Source: Xylanibacillus composti (lineage in GTDB: Bacteria > Bacillota > Bacilli > Paenibacillales > K13). Taken from it: a stretch of DNA of 64,000 bases. The notes under the pieces were generated by a model that was not told where the DNA came from, ran no database searches, and worked only from the letters and a program-made list of their open reading frames with translations. This document shows positions 38,059 to 45,469 of the stretch, piece after piece. Numbering within the stretch: position 1 is the first letter of the stretch; each line of letters starts with the position of its first letter. Made by a program: the position numbers and the translations under genes. The stretch is taken from positions 62,001 through 126,000 of the forward strand of contig NZ_BOVK01000016.1 of NCBI RefSeq assembly GCF_018403685.1. Reading direction: 5' to 3'.

Positions 38059-38925
38059 CTAAGGCGTTTCGAAACTAATGCGGCCCAAACGACCCGATCG
38101 CAAATCCCGAAGCAGCGCCTGCGAGGCTTTCTCGAGATTCACCATCCCCCCCGCTTGCAAGCAGCCGCGCCGCCTGCCTACCGCTTCCATGACAGCTACG
38201 ACCTGGTCAGGCTCTTCCAGCTGCTCCACTGTCGGAAGCTCATCCAAATCATAGCGTTCCTTCAACATGTCCGGGTAGTGCTCAAGCAAATACTTGGTCG
38301 TGTGAAACGCAATATCCTCAACGTTCAGGATTTCATCCTTGATTGCGCCCGTTGCCGCAAGTCGAATGCCCACCTGCTCATCCTCGAATTTCGGCCAAAG
38401 AATGCCCGGGGTGTCCAGCAGCTCCATTTCTGTGCCTACTTTGATCCAGGCCTGCGCCTTGGTGACGCCGGGCCGATCGCCTGTAGCTGCAATGCTGCGG
38501 CCAGCCATCCGGTTGATCAGCGTGGATTTGCCTACATTCGGAATCCCCACAATGAGCGCGCGCATCGCTCTCGGATTGATTCCTTTGCGCAGCTGCGCTT
38601 CTCGCTTCTCCTTCAGCCGCTCCTTGCTCTTCGGCACGATTTGAGCCACTTCCTTGCCGCTGGAGGCATCGATCGGAAGCGCAGACAAGCCGTCTTGCGC
38701 GAAAGCCTCCACCCACCGGGCTGTCACCTCCGGATCGGCCAGATCGGCTTTATTCAACAGCACTAAACGAGGCTTGTTCTTCAGGATCTGGTCAATCATC
38801 GGGTTGCGGCTTGCCAGCGGAATTCTGGCATCCAACAGCTCAATAACCAAATCGATAAGCTTCAGCTTCTCTTCAATTTGTCGTCTGGCTTTGGCCATAT
38901 GGCCGGGAAACCACTGTACACTCAC
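38059..38925 (-). CDS. rbgA: Ribosome biogenesis GTPase RbgA (YlqF)
   Basis: A 288-residue circularly permuted GTPase. The motifs appear in order G4 (LLNKADL, about 60), G1 ([14 protein letters not shown], about 130), G2/G3 (GVTKAQAW, then [10 protein letters not shown]), followed by a helical RNA-binding domain (200-288). It drives late maturation of the 50S subunit in Bacillales. The start overlaps the lepB stop by 4 bases. Confidence 0.96.
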   Translation of the reverse strand: MSVQWFPGHMAKARRQIEEKLKLIDLVIELLDARIPLASRNPMIDQILKNKPRLVLLNKADLADPEVTARWVEAFAQDGLSALPIDASSGKEVAQIVPKSKERLKEKREAQLRKGINPRAMRALIVGIPNVGKSTLINRMAGRSIAATGDRPGVTKAQAWIKVGTEMELLDTPGILWPKFEDEQVGIRLAATGAIKDEILNVEDIAFHTTKYLLEHYPDMLKERYDLDELPTVEQLEEPDQVVAVMEAVGRRRGCLQAGGMVNLEKASQALLRDLRSGRLGRISFETP

Positions 38926-39557
38926 GGCTCCACCTCGTAGTCTGGATGTGATAAGATTTCCATTTGGGTCAACGGCCAGAACACGAGATCGGCTCTGCCC
39001 ACGATTTGATCGTACGCAATAAAACCTACGTCTCCGAATCGGCTGTCCTTGCTGTTCGGCCGATTGTCCCCGAGCACAAATACCGTGCCCTCCGGCACCT
39101 CGGTAGGAGAGAAGTCTGCCAACCGGTTATACCGCATGCCATTGGCTTTAGCTTTGGCGATTTCCTCTTCAATATACGGCTCATCTAGCAATTGTCCATT
39201 TATGTAGATGCGATCGCCGTCCACCTGAACCGTCTCGCCTGGCAAGGCAATGATGCGCTTGATAAAATCTTTATGCTCGGGAGCATGAAAGACGATCACT
39301 TCGCCGCGTCTCGGTTCCCGGATATCGTAGATGATTTTGTTGACGATCAACCGTTCCTTGTCGTAAAAATTCGGCTCCATGGACGGGCCGGAAACTACGG
39401 TTGGCGTAAACAGGAAATGACGAACCAAAAATACGATGGCGAAGGCAATCAGCAAAGCTTTGATCCATTCCCACCACTCGTTCTTGCTGGAAGAAGCTTG
39501 CTGCTGATCCGCTTGCCCTATATTGTCCTGACCGGATTGCTGCTCCGTCTGTTCCAT
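38922..39557 (-). CDS. lepB: Type I signal peptidase
   Basis: A 211-residue protein with an N-terminal polar tail, one membrane helix (about 30-50) and an extracytoplasmic S26 peptidase domain. The catalytic Ser is in [11 protein letters not shown] (about 79) and the Lys in [12 protein letters not shown] (about 120); box E is [16 protein letters not shown]. It removes signal peptides from Sec and Tat substrates. It sits between rplS and rbgA, as in many Bacilli. Confidence 0.96.
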   Translation of the reverse strand: MEQTEQQSGQDNIGQADQQQASSSKNEWWEWIKALLIAFAIVFLVRHFLFTPTVVSGPSMEPNFYDKERLIVNKIIYDIREPRRGEVIVFHAPEHKDFIKRIIALPGETVQVDGDRIYINGQLLDEPYIEEEIAKAKANGMRYNRLADFSPTEVPEGTVFVLGDNRPNSKDSRFGDVGFIAYDQIVGRADLVFWPLTQMEILSHPDYEVEP

Positions 39558-39580
39558 CGTTCATTCCACCTCGCCTATTT

Positions 39581-39618
39581 AAAACGAAAGAGGCTTGATC
39601 GCAAGCCCCTTTAGCGTT
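39581..39618 (-). terminator. Intrinsic terminator after rplS
   Basis: On the minus strand AAAGGGGCTTG pairs with CAAGCCTCTTT (11 pairs, one wobble) with a CGAT loop; outer AACG/CGTT pairing and a short T-run (TTTT) follow, two bases after the rplS stop. Confidence 0.8.
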
Positions 39619-39619
39619 A

Positions 39620-39967
39620 TTATCGGATTTCTTGAATTCTTGCAGCTTTTCCGCGCAGGCTGCGCAGGTAGTACAATTTCGCACGGCGAACCTTACCGCG
39701 GCGCATCACTTCGATCTTGTCGATCTTCGGCGAATGAACAGGGAATGTTCTCTCAACGCCTACACCGTAAGACACTTTCCGTACTGTAAAAGTCTCGCTG
39801 ATTCCGCCCCCGCGACGCTTGATTACAACGCCTTCGAAGACCTGAATCCGTTCGCGGCTGCCCTCGACAACCTTTACGTGCACGCGCAATGTATCGCCGG
39901 GACGAAATGCCGGAAGATCCTTGCGAAGCTGCTCTTCCGTAATCGCTTTTAGCAGAGCTTGATTCAT
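39620..39967 (-). CDS. rplS: 50S ribosomal protein L19
   Basis: 115 residues from ATG 39967 ([19 protein letters not shown]), ten bases after GGAGG. The family signature [20 protein letters not shown] and the basic C-terminus ([20 protein letters not shown]) are present. L19 lies at the 30S-50S interface. It has its own promoter and leader between itself and trmD, which should keep its output above the upstream operon. Confidence 0.97.
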   Translation of the reverse strand: MNQALLKAITEEQLRKDLPAFRPGDTLRVHVKVVEGSRERIQVFEGVVIKRRGGGISETFTVRKVSYGVGVERTFPVHSPKIDKIEVMRRGKVRRAKLYYLRSLRGKAARIQEIR

Positions 39968-39984
39968 AGTCAGTGCCCCTCCTT

Positions 39985-40070
39985 CCACACAGGTGTTCAT
40001 ACCGTCTATACTGAAGCCGATGCTTCAGCGGATACGTGCAGCGGACCACCAGATTAAAAAAACACAACAA
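39985..40070 (-). promoter_or_regulatory. Leader of rplS, candidate L19 leader
   Basis: The transcript between the promoter and the L19 ribosome binding site has a perfect hairpin CTGAAGC-ATCG-GCTTCAG (40011-40028) followed by GGTATGAACACCTGTGTGG. Position and layout match the L19 autoregulatory leader class known in Bacilli; the match is by memory of the class, not by a model search. Confidence 0.55.
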
Positions 40071-40074
40071 AAAT

Positions 40075-40103
40075 ATTGTAACACAGGCAAGGACGATTGG
40101 CAA
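40075..40103 (-). promoter_or_regulatory. Sigma-A promoter of rplS
   Basis: The minus strand reads TTGCCA, a 17-base spacer and TACAAT, just inside the gap after trmD. It gives a leader of about 100 bases for rplS. Confidence 0.75.
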
Positions 40104-40120
40104 GAACATAACGTTTGCTC

Positions 40121-40912
40121 TTACACTTCCTCTGCGCGCTCCCTTTCAAACTCGCCGAGCCATTTGCGTTCTTCCAGTGTCAATGATTGTTCATCAATCA
40201 GATCCGGCCGCCGCTGCCAGGTTCGATAGAGAGATTGGCGCCTTCTCCAGCGTTCTATATTCTCGTGATGGCCGGACAGCAAGACGTCCGGCACCTTCCA
40301 ACCCCTAAATTCAGGCGGTCTTGTATAGTGCGGATATTCCAGCAAACCCGTACTGTAGGAATCCGTCACGGCCGACCGTTCATTGCCAAGAACACCCGGA
40401 AGCAAGCGGACCACACTGTCGATGACCGCCATTGCGGGAATTTCCCCGCCGGTCAGCACATAATCGCCGATGGAGATTTCGTCGGTCACCAGGTTCTCGC
40501 GAATGCGTTCGTCATAGCCTTCATAGTGACCGCAGATAAAAATCAAGTGTTCTGCCTGAGCAAGCTCTTCCGCTTTAGCCTGTGAATAGCGCTCCCCTTG
40601 CGGACACATTAGGATGACGCGCGGTCGAGAGCCCGCTGTTTGCGGCTCTTCACCGGATGCTTCTGGCTGAGGGGCCTCGCGGTTCGGCAGCAAGCTCTCG
40701 ACCGCCGCGAAGATCGGCTCCGGCTTCAAAACCATGCCCCCGCCGCCGCCGTATGGGTAATCGTCGACGATCTGGTGCTTATTCGCGGAAAAATCCCGGA
40801 AATTCACAGCATGCATGGCGACAAGTCCGCGTTCATGCGCCTTGCCGAGAATACTGGTATGAAAAAAGGGGGCGAACAGCTCGGGAAACAACGTCAACAC
40901 GTCAATGCGCAT
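40121..40912 (-). CDS. trmD: tRNA (guanine-37-N1) methyltransferase TrmD
   Basis: A 263-residue SPOUT methyltransferase. [20 protein letters not shown] opens the protein; the trefoil-knot S-adenosylmethionine site has [15 protein letters not shown] and [11 protein letters not shown]. It makes m1G37, which prevents frameshifting. It is 15-20 residues longer than usual because of a Pro/Glu/Gly-rich insert near residue 80 ([18 protein letters not shown]). One base separates it from rimM. Confidence 0.96.
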   Translation of the reverse strand: MRIDVLTLFPELFAPFFHTSILGKAHERGLVAMHAVNFRDFSANKHQIVDDYPYGGGGGMVLKPEPIFAAVESLLPNREAPQPEASGEEPQTAGSRPRVILMCPQGERYSQAKAEELAQAEHLIFICGHYEGYDERIRENLVTDEISIGDYVLTGGEIPAMAVIDSVVRLLPGVLGNERSAVTDSYSTGLLEYPHYTRPPEFRGWKVPDVLLSGHHENIERWRRRQSLYRTWQRRPDLIDEQSLTLEERKWLGEFERERAEEV

Positions 40913-40913
40913 G

Positions 40914-41435
40914 TCAGAGCAGTCCCTCCATCAGATGAACGGTAACCCGCTTCGCCTCAACATCCACCGCGAGCACGCATTCGTCAATGACCGGCAGCAG
41001 CAAATCCGGTCCCTTAGGCCTCTTGACCACCCAGACGTCATTGGCGCCCGGCGTCAAAACTTCCTTCACGACGCCAATTTCCTCGCCGTCTTCGGTAACA
41101 ACGGAGCAGCCGACAATCTCATAGTAGTAATACTCGCCCTCTTCGAGCTCCAGCAGCTGATCTTCCGTCACTTTCAATTGCCCGCCCTTATACTTTTCCA
41201 CTTGATTGATGTTGTCGAATTCCTCAAGCCGCACCAGCAAAAATGTTTTGTGGTCACGCGCTGTCTTCACGGTTACCGGAAAGGCTCCCTCGCCCAGCGC
41301 TTCCGGCGGAACCAGCATCAGCTTGCTTCCGCTGGCGAACCGGACATCCGGGAAGTCCGTCTGCGGAACCACCTTGATTTCTCCCCGTATCCCGTGAGTA
41401 TTGACGATTTTGCCAACAGCGAACAATTTTTCCAT
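40914..41435 (-). CDS. rimM: 16S rRNA processing protein RimM
   Basis: A 173-residue protein. The N-terminal RimM domain has [20 protein letters not shown] and the C-terminal PRC-barrel has EEYYYEIVG-like [18 protein letters not shown] and [18 protein letters not shown]. It helps assemble the 30S head around S19. Between khpA and trmD, as in all Bacillales. Confidence 0.96.
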   Translation of the reverse strand: MEKLFAVGKIVNTHGIRGEIKVVPQTDFPDVRFASGSKLMLVPPEALGEGAFPVTVKTARDHKTFLLVRLEEFDNINQVEKYKGGQLKVTEDQLLELEEGEYYYYEIVGCSVVTEDGEEIGVVKEVLTPGANDVWVVKRPKGPDLLLPVIDECVLAVDVEAKRVTVHLMEGLL

Positions 41436-41474
41436 ATCTACAGGAGCCTCGCTTTATTGCAAAAATTAGCGCAA

Positions 41475-41503
41475 AAGGGTCAGGAGATTCGCTCCCAACC
41501 CTT
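41475..41503 (-). terminator. Hairpin between khpA and rimM (weak terminator)
   Basis: On the minus strand AAGGGT pairs with ACCCTT and GGAG with CTCC around a CGAAT loop, followed only by TTGCGC. It may partly reduce transcription into rimM-trmD or mark a processing site. Confidence 0.4.
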
Positions 41504-41519
41504 CTGTCTGGTGCGTCTA

Positions 41520-41750
41520 TCAGGATAGAATCTCCACATTGACGCGTTTGTTTTCCTTGACTGCCGCGGATGATACAACGGTTCGAAGCGCTTTGGCAAT
41601 ACGGCCTTGCTTGCCGATAACCTTGCCAATATCTGACGGGTGCACGGACAGTTCATACGTCACGGCTGAATCGCCTTCGACCGCACGAACGGACACCTCG
41701 TCAGGGTGATCCACAAGCGCTTTGGCGATGACCAGAATTAATTGCTCCAT
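41520..41750 (-). CDS. khpA: KH-domain RNA-binding protein KhpA (YlqC)
   Basis: A 76-residue single KH domain. The GxxG loop is in IGKVIGKQGRIAKALRTVV. KhpA with KhpB (Jag) binds RNA and affects cell division and elongation in other Firmicutes. It lies between rpsP and rimM, the invariant place. Confidence 0.95.
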   Translation of the reverse strand: MEQLILVIAKALVDHPDEVSVRAVEGDSAVTYELSVHPSDIGKVIGKQGRIAKALRTVVSSAAVKENKRVNVEILS

Positions 41751-41771
41751 GGTTATCCCTCCGCAAACCGA

Positions 41772-42044
41772 TTATTTCTGCAGCTTCGACTCGTGGAATT
41801 TTTGCATAATGCCCGCCTTGCTGAACAGCGAACGAACGGTATCGGACGCTTGCGCGCCATTTTTCAGCCACTTCAACGCTTTTTCCTCGTCGATATTCGT
41901 CTGCGCCGGCTTCGCCAGCGGATTGTACGTGCCGATCTCTTCAATAAAACGACCGTCTCTAGGAGAACGGGAGTCGGAAACAACCACGCGATAGAATGGA
42001 GCTTTGTGAGCGCCCATACGCTTCAAGCGAATACGTGTTGCCAT
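41772..42044 (-). CDS. rpsP: 30S ribosomal protein S16
   Basis: A 90-residue protein starting [20 protein letters not shown], the S16 signature, with [19 protein letters not shown] next. S16 is an early assembly protein of the 30S body. ATG has AGGAGG upstream. It follows ffh by 54 bases. Confidence 0.97.
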   Translation of the reverse strand: MATRIRLKRMGAHKAPFYRVVVSDSRSPRDGRFIEEIGTYNPLAKPAQTNIDEEKALKWLKNGAQASDTVRSLFSKAGIMQKFHESKLQK

Positions 42045-42098
42045 GCCAAATCACCTCCTTGTTGGAATCAACTGCTATTGAACGATGAGGCCGCAGGG

Positions 42099-43451
42099 TC
42101 AGAAAGGAAATTTGAAGCCTTTCGGCATCTTGCCCTTCTTCTTGGCCCCGCCCATCATCGAGGAAAACTGCTTCATCATCTTGCGCATATCTTCGAACTG
42201 CTTGATCAGCTTGTTCACATCCTGAATCGATGTGCCGCTGCCGGCCGCGATACGCTTGCGCCGACTGGCATTCAATATTTCAGGACGCTGCTTCTCTTCG
42301 CGGGTCATGGACCGAATAATTGCCTCGACCCGGCCCATTTGCTTCTCGTCGACCTTGAGATCCTTCATGCCCTTTACCTTGCCCATGCCGGGCAGCATGT
42401 CAAGAATCTGATCGAGCGGTCCCATCTTGCGCACCTGTTCCATCTGCTCGAGGAAATCCTCGAAGGTGAACTCCGCCCGGCGCATCTTGCGCTCGAGCTC
42501 AGCGGCCTTCTCCGAATCGATGCTGCTCTGCGCCTTTTCGATCAGACTGAGCATATCGCCCATCCCCAAGATGCGCGACGCCATGCGTTCCGGATGGAAC
42601 GGCTCCAGGGAGTCAATCTTCTCGCCCATCGCGGCGAATTTGATCGGACAGCCAGTGACGGCCTTGACACTCAGTGCAGCGCCGCCGCGCGTATCCCCGT
42701 CGAGCTTCGTCAGGACGACGCCCGTCAGGCTCAGCTGCTGATGGAAGCTCTCGGCAACATTCACCGCATCCTGGCCAGTCATCGAATCGACAACAAGCAG
42801 CACCTCATCCGGATTGACGGCGGCATGCACCTGGCGCAATTCATCCATGAGCGCTTCATCGATGTGCAAACGGCCTGCGGTATCGATGATCACGTAATCC
42901 AGATGCTCTTCCTTCGCATGCTCAAGCGCCTGCTTGGCAATATCGACCGGATTTGCCTTGTCGCCGAGCGCGAACACGGGAACCTTGATCTGTTCGCCGA
43001 GCACCTGCAGCTGCTTGATTGCCGCCGGGCGATAAATGTCCGCCGCTACCAGCAATGGCTTGTGGTTCTGCTTCTGGAGCAGCTTGGCCAGCTTGCCGGA
43101 AGTCGTAGTCTTGCCCGCCCCCTGCAAGCCCGCCATCATGATGACCGTCGGCGGCTTGTTCGCCTTGGCCAGCTTGCTCTGTGTGCCGCCCATCAGCTCG
43201 GTCAGTTCTTTGTTCACAATGTCGATAACAGCCATGCCCGGAGTGAAGCTCTTCGCCAGCTCCTGACCAACCGCCTTCTCCTTGACCTTGGAGACGAACT
43301 CCTTCACAACCTTAAAGTTGACGTCCGCTTCAAGAAGAGCAAGGCGTACTTCGCGCATTGCTTCGTTTACATCATCCTCGGTTACCTTGCCCTTGCCCTT
43401 CAGCTTGCCGAACACATTCTGAAGGCGGCTGGACAGTCCTTCAAACGCCAT
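42099..43451 (-). CDS. ffh: Signal recognition particle GTPase Ffh
   Basis: 450 residues from ATG 43451 (MAFEGLSSRLQNVFGKLKG). N domain (1-90), G domain with G1 GLQGAGKTTTSGKLA (about 106), DTAGRL and TKLDGDTRGGAAL, then the Met-rich M domain (about 300-450; MEQVRKMGPLDQILDMLPG, MKGMKDLKVDEKQMGRVEAI) that binds 4.5S/scRNA and signal sequences. The start overlaps the end of ylxM by 11 bases. Confidence 0.97.
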   Translation of the reverse strand: MAFEGLSSRLQNVFGKLKGKGKVTEDDVNEAMREVRLALLEADVNFKVVKEFVSKVKEKAVGQELAKSFTPGMAVIDIVNKELTELMGGTQSKLAKANKPPTVIMMAGLQGAGKTTTSGKLAKLLQKQNHKPLLVAADIYRPAAIKQLQVLGEQIKVPVFALGDKANPVDIAKQALEHAKEEHLDYVIIDTAGRLHIDEALMDELRQVHAAVNPDEVLLVVDSMTGQDAVNVAESFHQQLSLTGVVLTKLDGDTRGGAALSVKAVTGCPIKFAAMGEKIDSLEPFHPERMASRILGMGDMLSLIEKAQSSIDSEKAAELERKMRRAEFTFEDFLEQMEQVRKMGPLDQILDMLPGMGKVKGMKDLKVDEKQMGRVEAIIRSMTREEKQRPEILNASRRKRIAAGSGTSIQDVNKLIKQFEDMRKMMKQFSSMMGGAKKKGKMPKGFKFPF

Positions 43452-43860
43452 GCGAATCGCCTCCTTCGCTCGAATCGTCATCCATCCCGATCAGTTCCTC
43501 GGCAATCTGCCGCAGCCTGAGCAGGGACGCGCGGCCGGGATCCGTCTCGGGGAGCGCCTCCAACGCATCGGACAGCCGATCCAGATGCTCGATCGTTTCC
43601 TCCATCAGCAAGGCGCGCCGTTCGTGCCTCGCTACCAGTCCGAGCTTCCCTTCGTAATCTTCCAGCGTAGTCTCCGCCCGCTTGATATGTTCATAAACCG
43701 CCTGGCGGCTAATCGCGAACAAATTCGCAATTTCGCCCAGAGAGTAATCTTCATGGAAGTAATACTGCATAAACATCTGCTGCTTGTCTGTCAGCAGCAT
43801 CCGGTAAAAGTCATACAACAGATTGATGCGGTTCGTCTTCTCCAGCGCATTTCGATCCAT
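43441..43860 (-). CDS. ylxM: SRP-associated DNA-binding-like protein YlxM
   Basis: A 139-residue helical protein. MDRNALEKTNRINLLYDFY opens it and a sigma-70 region-4-like helix-turn-helix follows (YSLGEIANLFAISRQAVYEH, about 50-70). YlxM is encoded directly before ffh in Firmicutes and binds or modulates the SRP; its exact action is unsettled. A strong promoter lies 97-125 bases upstream. In B. subtilis ftsY is immediately upstream; here a 540-base gap intervenes. Confidence 0.93.
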   Translation of the reverse strand: MDRNALEKTNRINLLYDFYRMLLTDKQQMFMQYYFHEDYSLGEIANLFAISRQAVYEHIKRAETTLEDYEGKLGLVARHERRALLMEETIEHLDRLSDALEALPETDPGRASLLRLRQIAEELIGMDDDSSEGGDSHGV

Positions 43861-43920
43861 CCTGCCGGACCTCCGTTTCCCGCAGCTGCCTCGTTCCTGG
43901 CATTCTATTCTCGTACTTTC

Positions 43921-44000
43921 GTCAAGGCGAACACCTTAACAGCAGCAACATGCCTTATCGTACACGATTCCGGCGCCATTGTCAAGGCAAAAGCCTTGTC
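43921..44000. repeat. Two similar palindromes 60 bp apart around the ylxM-ffh promoter
   Basis: Plus-strand copies GTCAAGGCGAACACCTTAAC (43921-43940) and GTCAAGGCAAAAGCCTTGTC (43981-44000) agree at 15 of 20 positions and each is an inverted repeat (AAGGC-N4-GCCTT type). The second overlaps the -35 box; the first lies about 10-30 bases downstream of the expected start. Confidence 0.75.
43957..43985 (-). promoter_or_regulatory. Sigma-A promoter of ylxM-ffh-rpsP
   Basis: The minus strand reads TTGACA, a 17-base spacer and TACGAT. The -35 is a perfect consensus and lies in a palindrome, which suggests regulation by a DNA-binding protein. Confidence 0.85.
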
Positions 44001-44159
44001 ATGTCTGACGGAAATTTCCCCAAGCTTTCGCAGCATGAATGTCCCAGACAAATCGCAGCCTTCCTTGCGCGAAGTTCTCACCCGCAACACGCGCGCAAGA
44101 TCGCACTCATTCGCCACTCGCAAGATACTTGTTCGCGCTTGCGCGGATGTGAACGGCAG

Positions 44160-44292
44160 CGGAACTGCGAGACGCTATTTAGCTGTTTTGGGCGAAAATA
44201 AAAATCTAACGGAACTGGTGGACCTTATCCGACGAAACAACTGCAACATATCGCAGTTTCGAAGGAAATAAGGTCCCTGGATTCCGTTAGAA
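44160..44292. repeat. Dispersed repeat, about 50-bp period, ending in a long hairpin
   Basis: CGGAACTG occurs at 44161 and again at 44211. The segment 44206-44292 is an imperfect 87-base palindrome: TCTAACGGAA with TTCCGTTAGA at the ends, GGACCTTAT with ATAAGGTCC inside, and CTGC/GCAG near the loop. The same family appears at 62576-62650. Confidence 0.8.
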
Positions 44293-44400
44293 TACGATCA
44301 ACGCAATATACTGACGGGCTGCGCCTTTCAGTTAGCGCCGCTCCGGTTAAAGCGAAAGACGCAAAGCAAGCCATCGCTTCCTTGTGCCAGACAAAGCTGA

Positions 44401-45417
44401 TTAAGCGTCTGCCTTCTCTTGATCCTCCTCCGCTTCCCGGTCGCGAATCAACCCCGCGAACAAGGCATGCACAAACTGCTCAGAATCGAATTCCTGCAGG
44501 TCGTCCATCTTTTCGCCAAGCCCCACGAATTTCACGGGAATGTCCATTTCTTGACGAATGGCAATGACGATGCCGCCCTTCGCTGTACCGTCCAGCTTGG
44601 TCAGCACAAGTCCGGTTACGCCAGTCTTCTCCCCGAACAGTTTCGCCTGGCTGAGCGCGTTCTGGCCTGTCGTGGCGTCCAGCACGAGCAGCACTTCGTG
44701 CGGCGCTCCCGGTATTTCCCGGCCGATGACCCGATAGATCTTATTGAGTTCTTCCATCAGATTGACTTTGTTCTGCAGCCGTCCAGCCGTATCGCAAAGC
44801 AGCACGTCCACGCCGCGCGTCTTGGCAGCCTGCACCGCATCGAACATCACGGCGGCCGGATCTGCGCCTGCCTGATGCTTAATCACGTCAACGCCAACCC
44901 GCTCGCCCCACACTTCCAGCTGCTCGATGGCGCCGGCCCGGAACGTGTCGCCTGCAGCCAACAGCACATTCTTGCCCTCCTGCTTGAAACGATGGGCCAG
45001 CTTGCCGATCGTCGTCGTCTTCCCGACTCCGTTGACGCCTACGAACAGCACGACCGCCAGTCCGCTGTCCGGCAAACGCAGCGAATTGTCATTGCCCTCA
45101 TCGCCGGACAGCATTTCGACCAGCTTCTCAGACAGGACCGGCTGCAGATCGGCAGGGTCCTCCAGCTTGCGTGCCCGTACTTCCTTGCGCAAATCGTCAA
45201 TGAGGGTCATGACTGTGTTCACGCCAACATCGGAGGAAATGAGTATTTCCTCCAACTCTTCATAAAATTCCTCATCGATTTTTTTCCGGCGTGTAATCAA
45301 ATCCTCAACCTTCTCCACGAACGCGGTCCGGGTTTTGGTAAGGCCTTCCTTAAATTTAGAGGTAACTTCTTCTGTTTTTAACGAAATGCGTTCCTTCAGT
45401 TTCTTAAAAAAGCTCAA
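44401..45417 (-). CDS. ftsY: SRP receptor FtsY
   Basis: A 338-residue SRP-family GTPase. A short basic, coiled N-terminus ([20 protein letters not shown]) leads into the N domain; the G domain has [20 protein letters not shown] (about 128), [16 protein letters not shown] and [14 protein letters not shown]. It brings Ffh-ribosome complexes to SecYEG. It follows smc by 52 bases, as in B. subtilis. Confidence 0.97.
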   Translation of the reverse strand: MSFFKKLKERISLKTEEVTSKFKEGLTKTRTAFVEKVEDLITRRKKIDEEFYEELEEILISSDVGVNTVMTLIDDLRKEVRARKLEDPADLQPVLSEKLVEMLSGDEGNDNSLRLPDSGLAVVLFVGVNGVGKTTTIGKLAHRFKQEGKNVLLAAGDTFRAGAIEQLEVWGERVGVDVIKHQAGADPAAVMFDAVQAAKTRGVDVLLCDTAGRLQNKVNLMEELNKIYRVIGREIPGAPHEVLLVLDATTGQNALSQAKLFGEKTGVTGLVLTKLDGTAKGGIVIAIRQEMDIPVKFVGLGEKMDDLQEFDSEQFVHALFAGLIRDREAEEDQEKADA

Positions 45418-45469
45418 GTCCTTCCTTCCTCCTATCTGATTTCCAGACTTCCTTCCTGACTACAGAGCG

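Larger units (their letters stand above)
43861..44400. other. 540-base intergenic region between ftsY and ylxM
   Basis: It holds the ylxM-ffh promoter (43957-43985) with two 20-base palindromes 60 bp apart, a CTTGCGCG/CGCGCAAG inverted repeat near 44070-44105, and the dispersed repeat with long hairpin (44160-44292). The part next to ftsY (44293-44400) shows neither a supported gene nor a clear intrinsic terminator. Confidence 0.6.

Noticed and set aside
41742-43520. 592-residue plus-strand open frame opposite ffh and rpsP
   Set aside because: Antisense shadow of conserved genes; no ribosome binding site or recognisable domain.
44056-44110. Short repeated CGCAAGAT words near 44.1 kb as a possible CRISPR
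   Set aside because: Irregular spacing, no conserved spacer length, no cas genes; better explained as the CTTGCGCG/CGCGCAAG inverted repeat.
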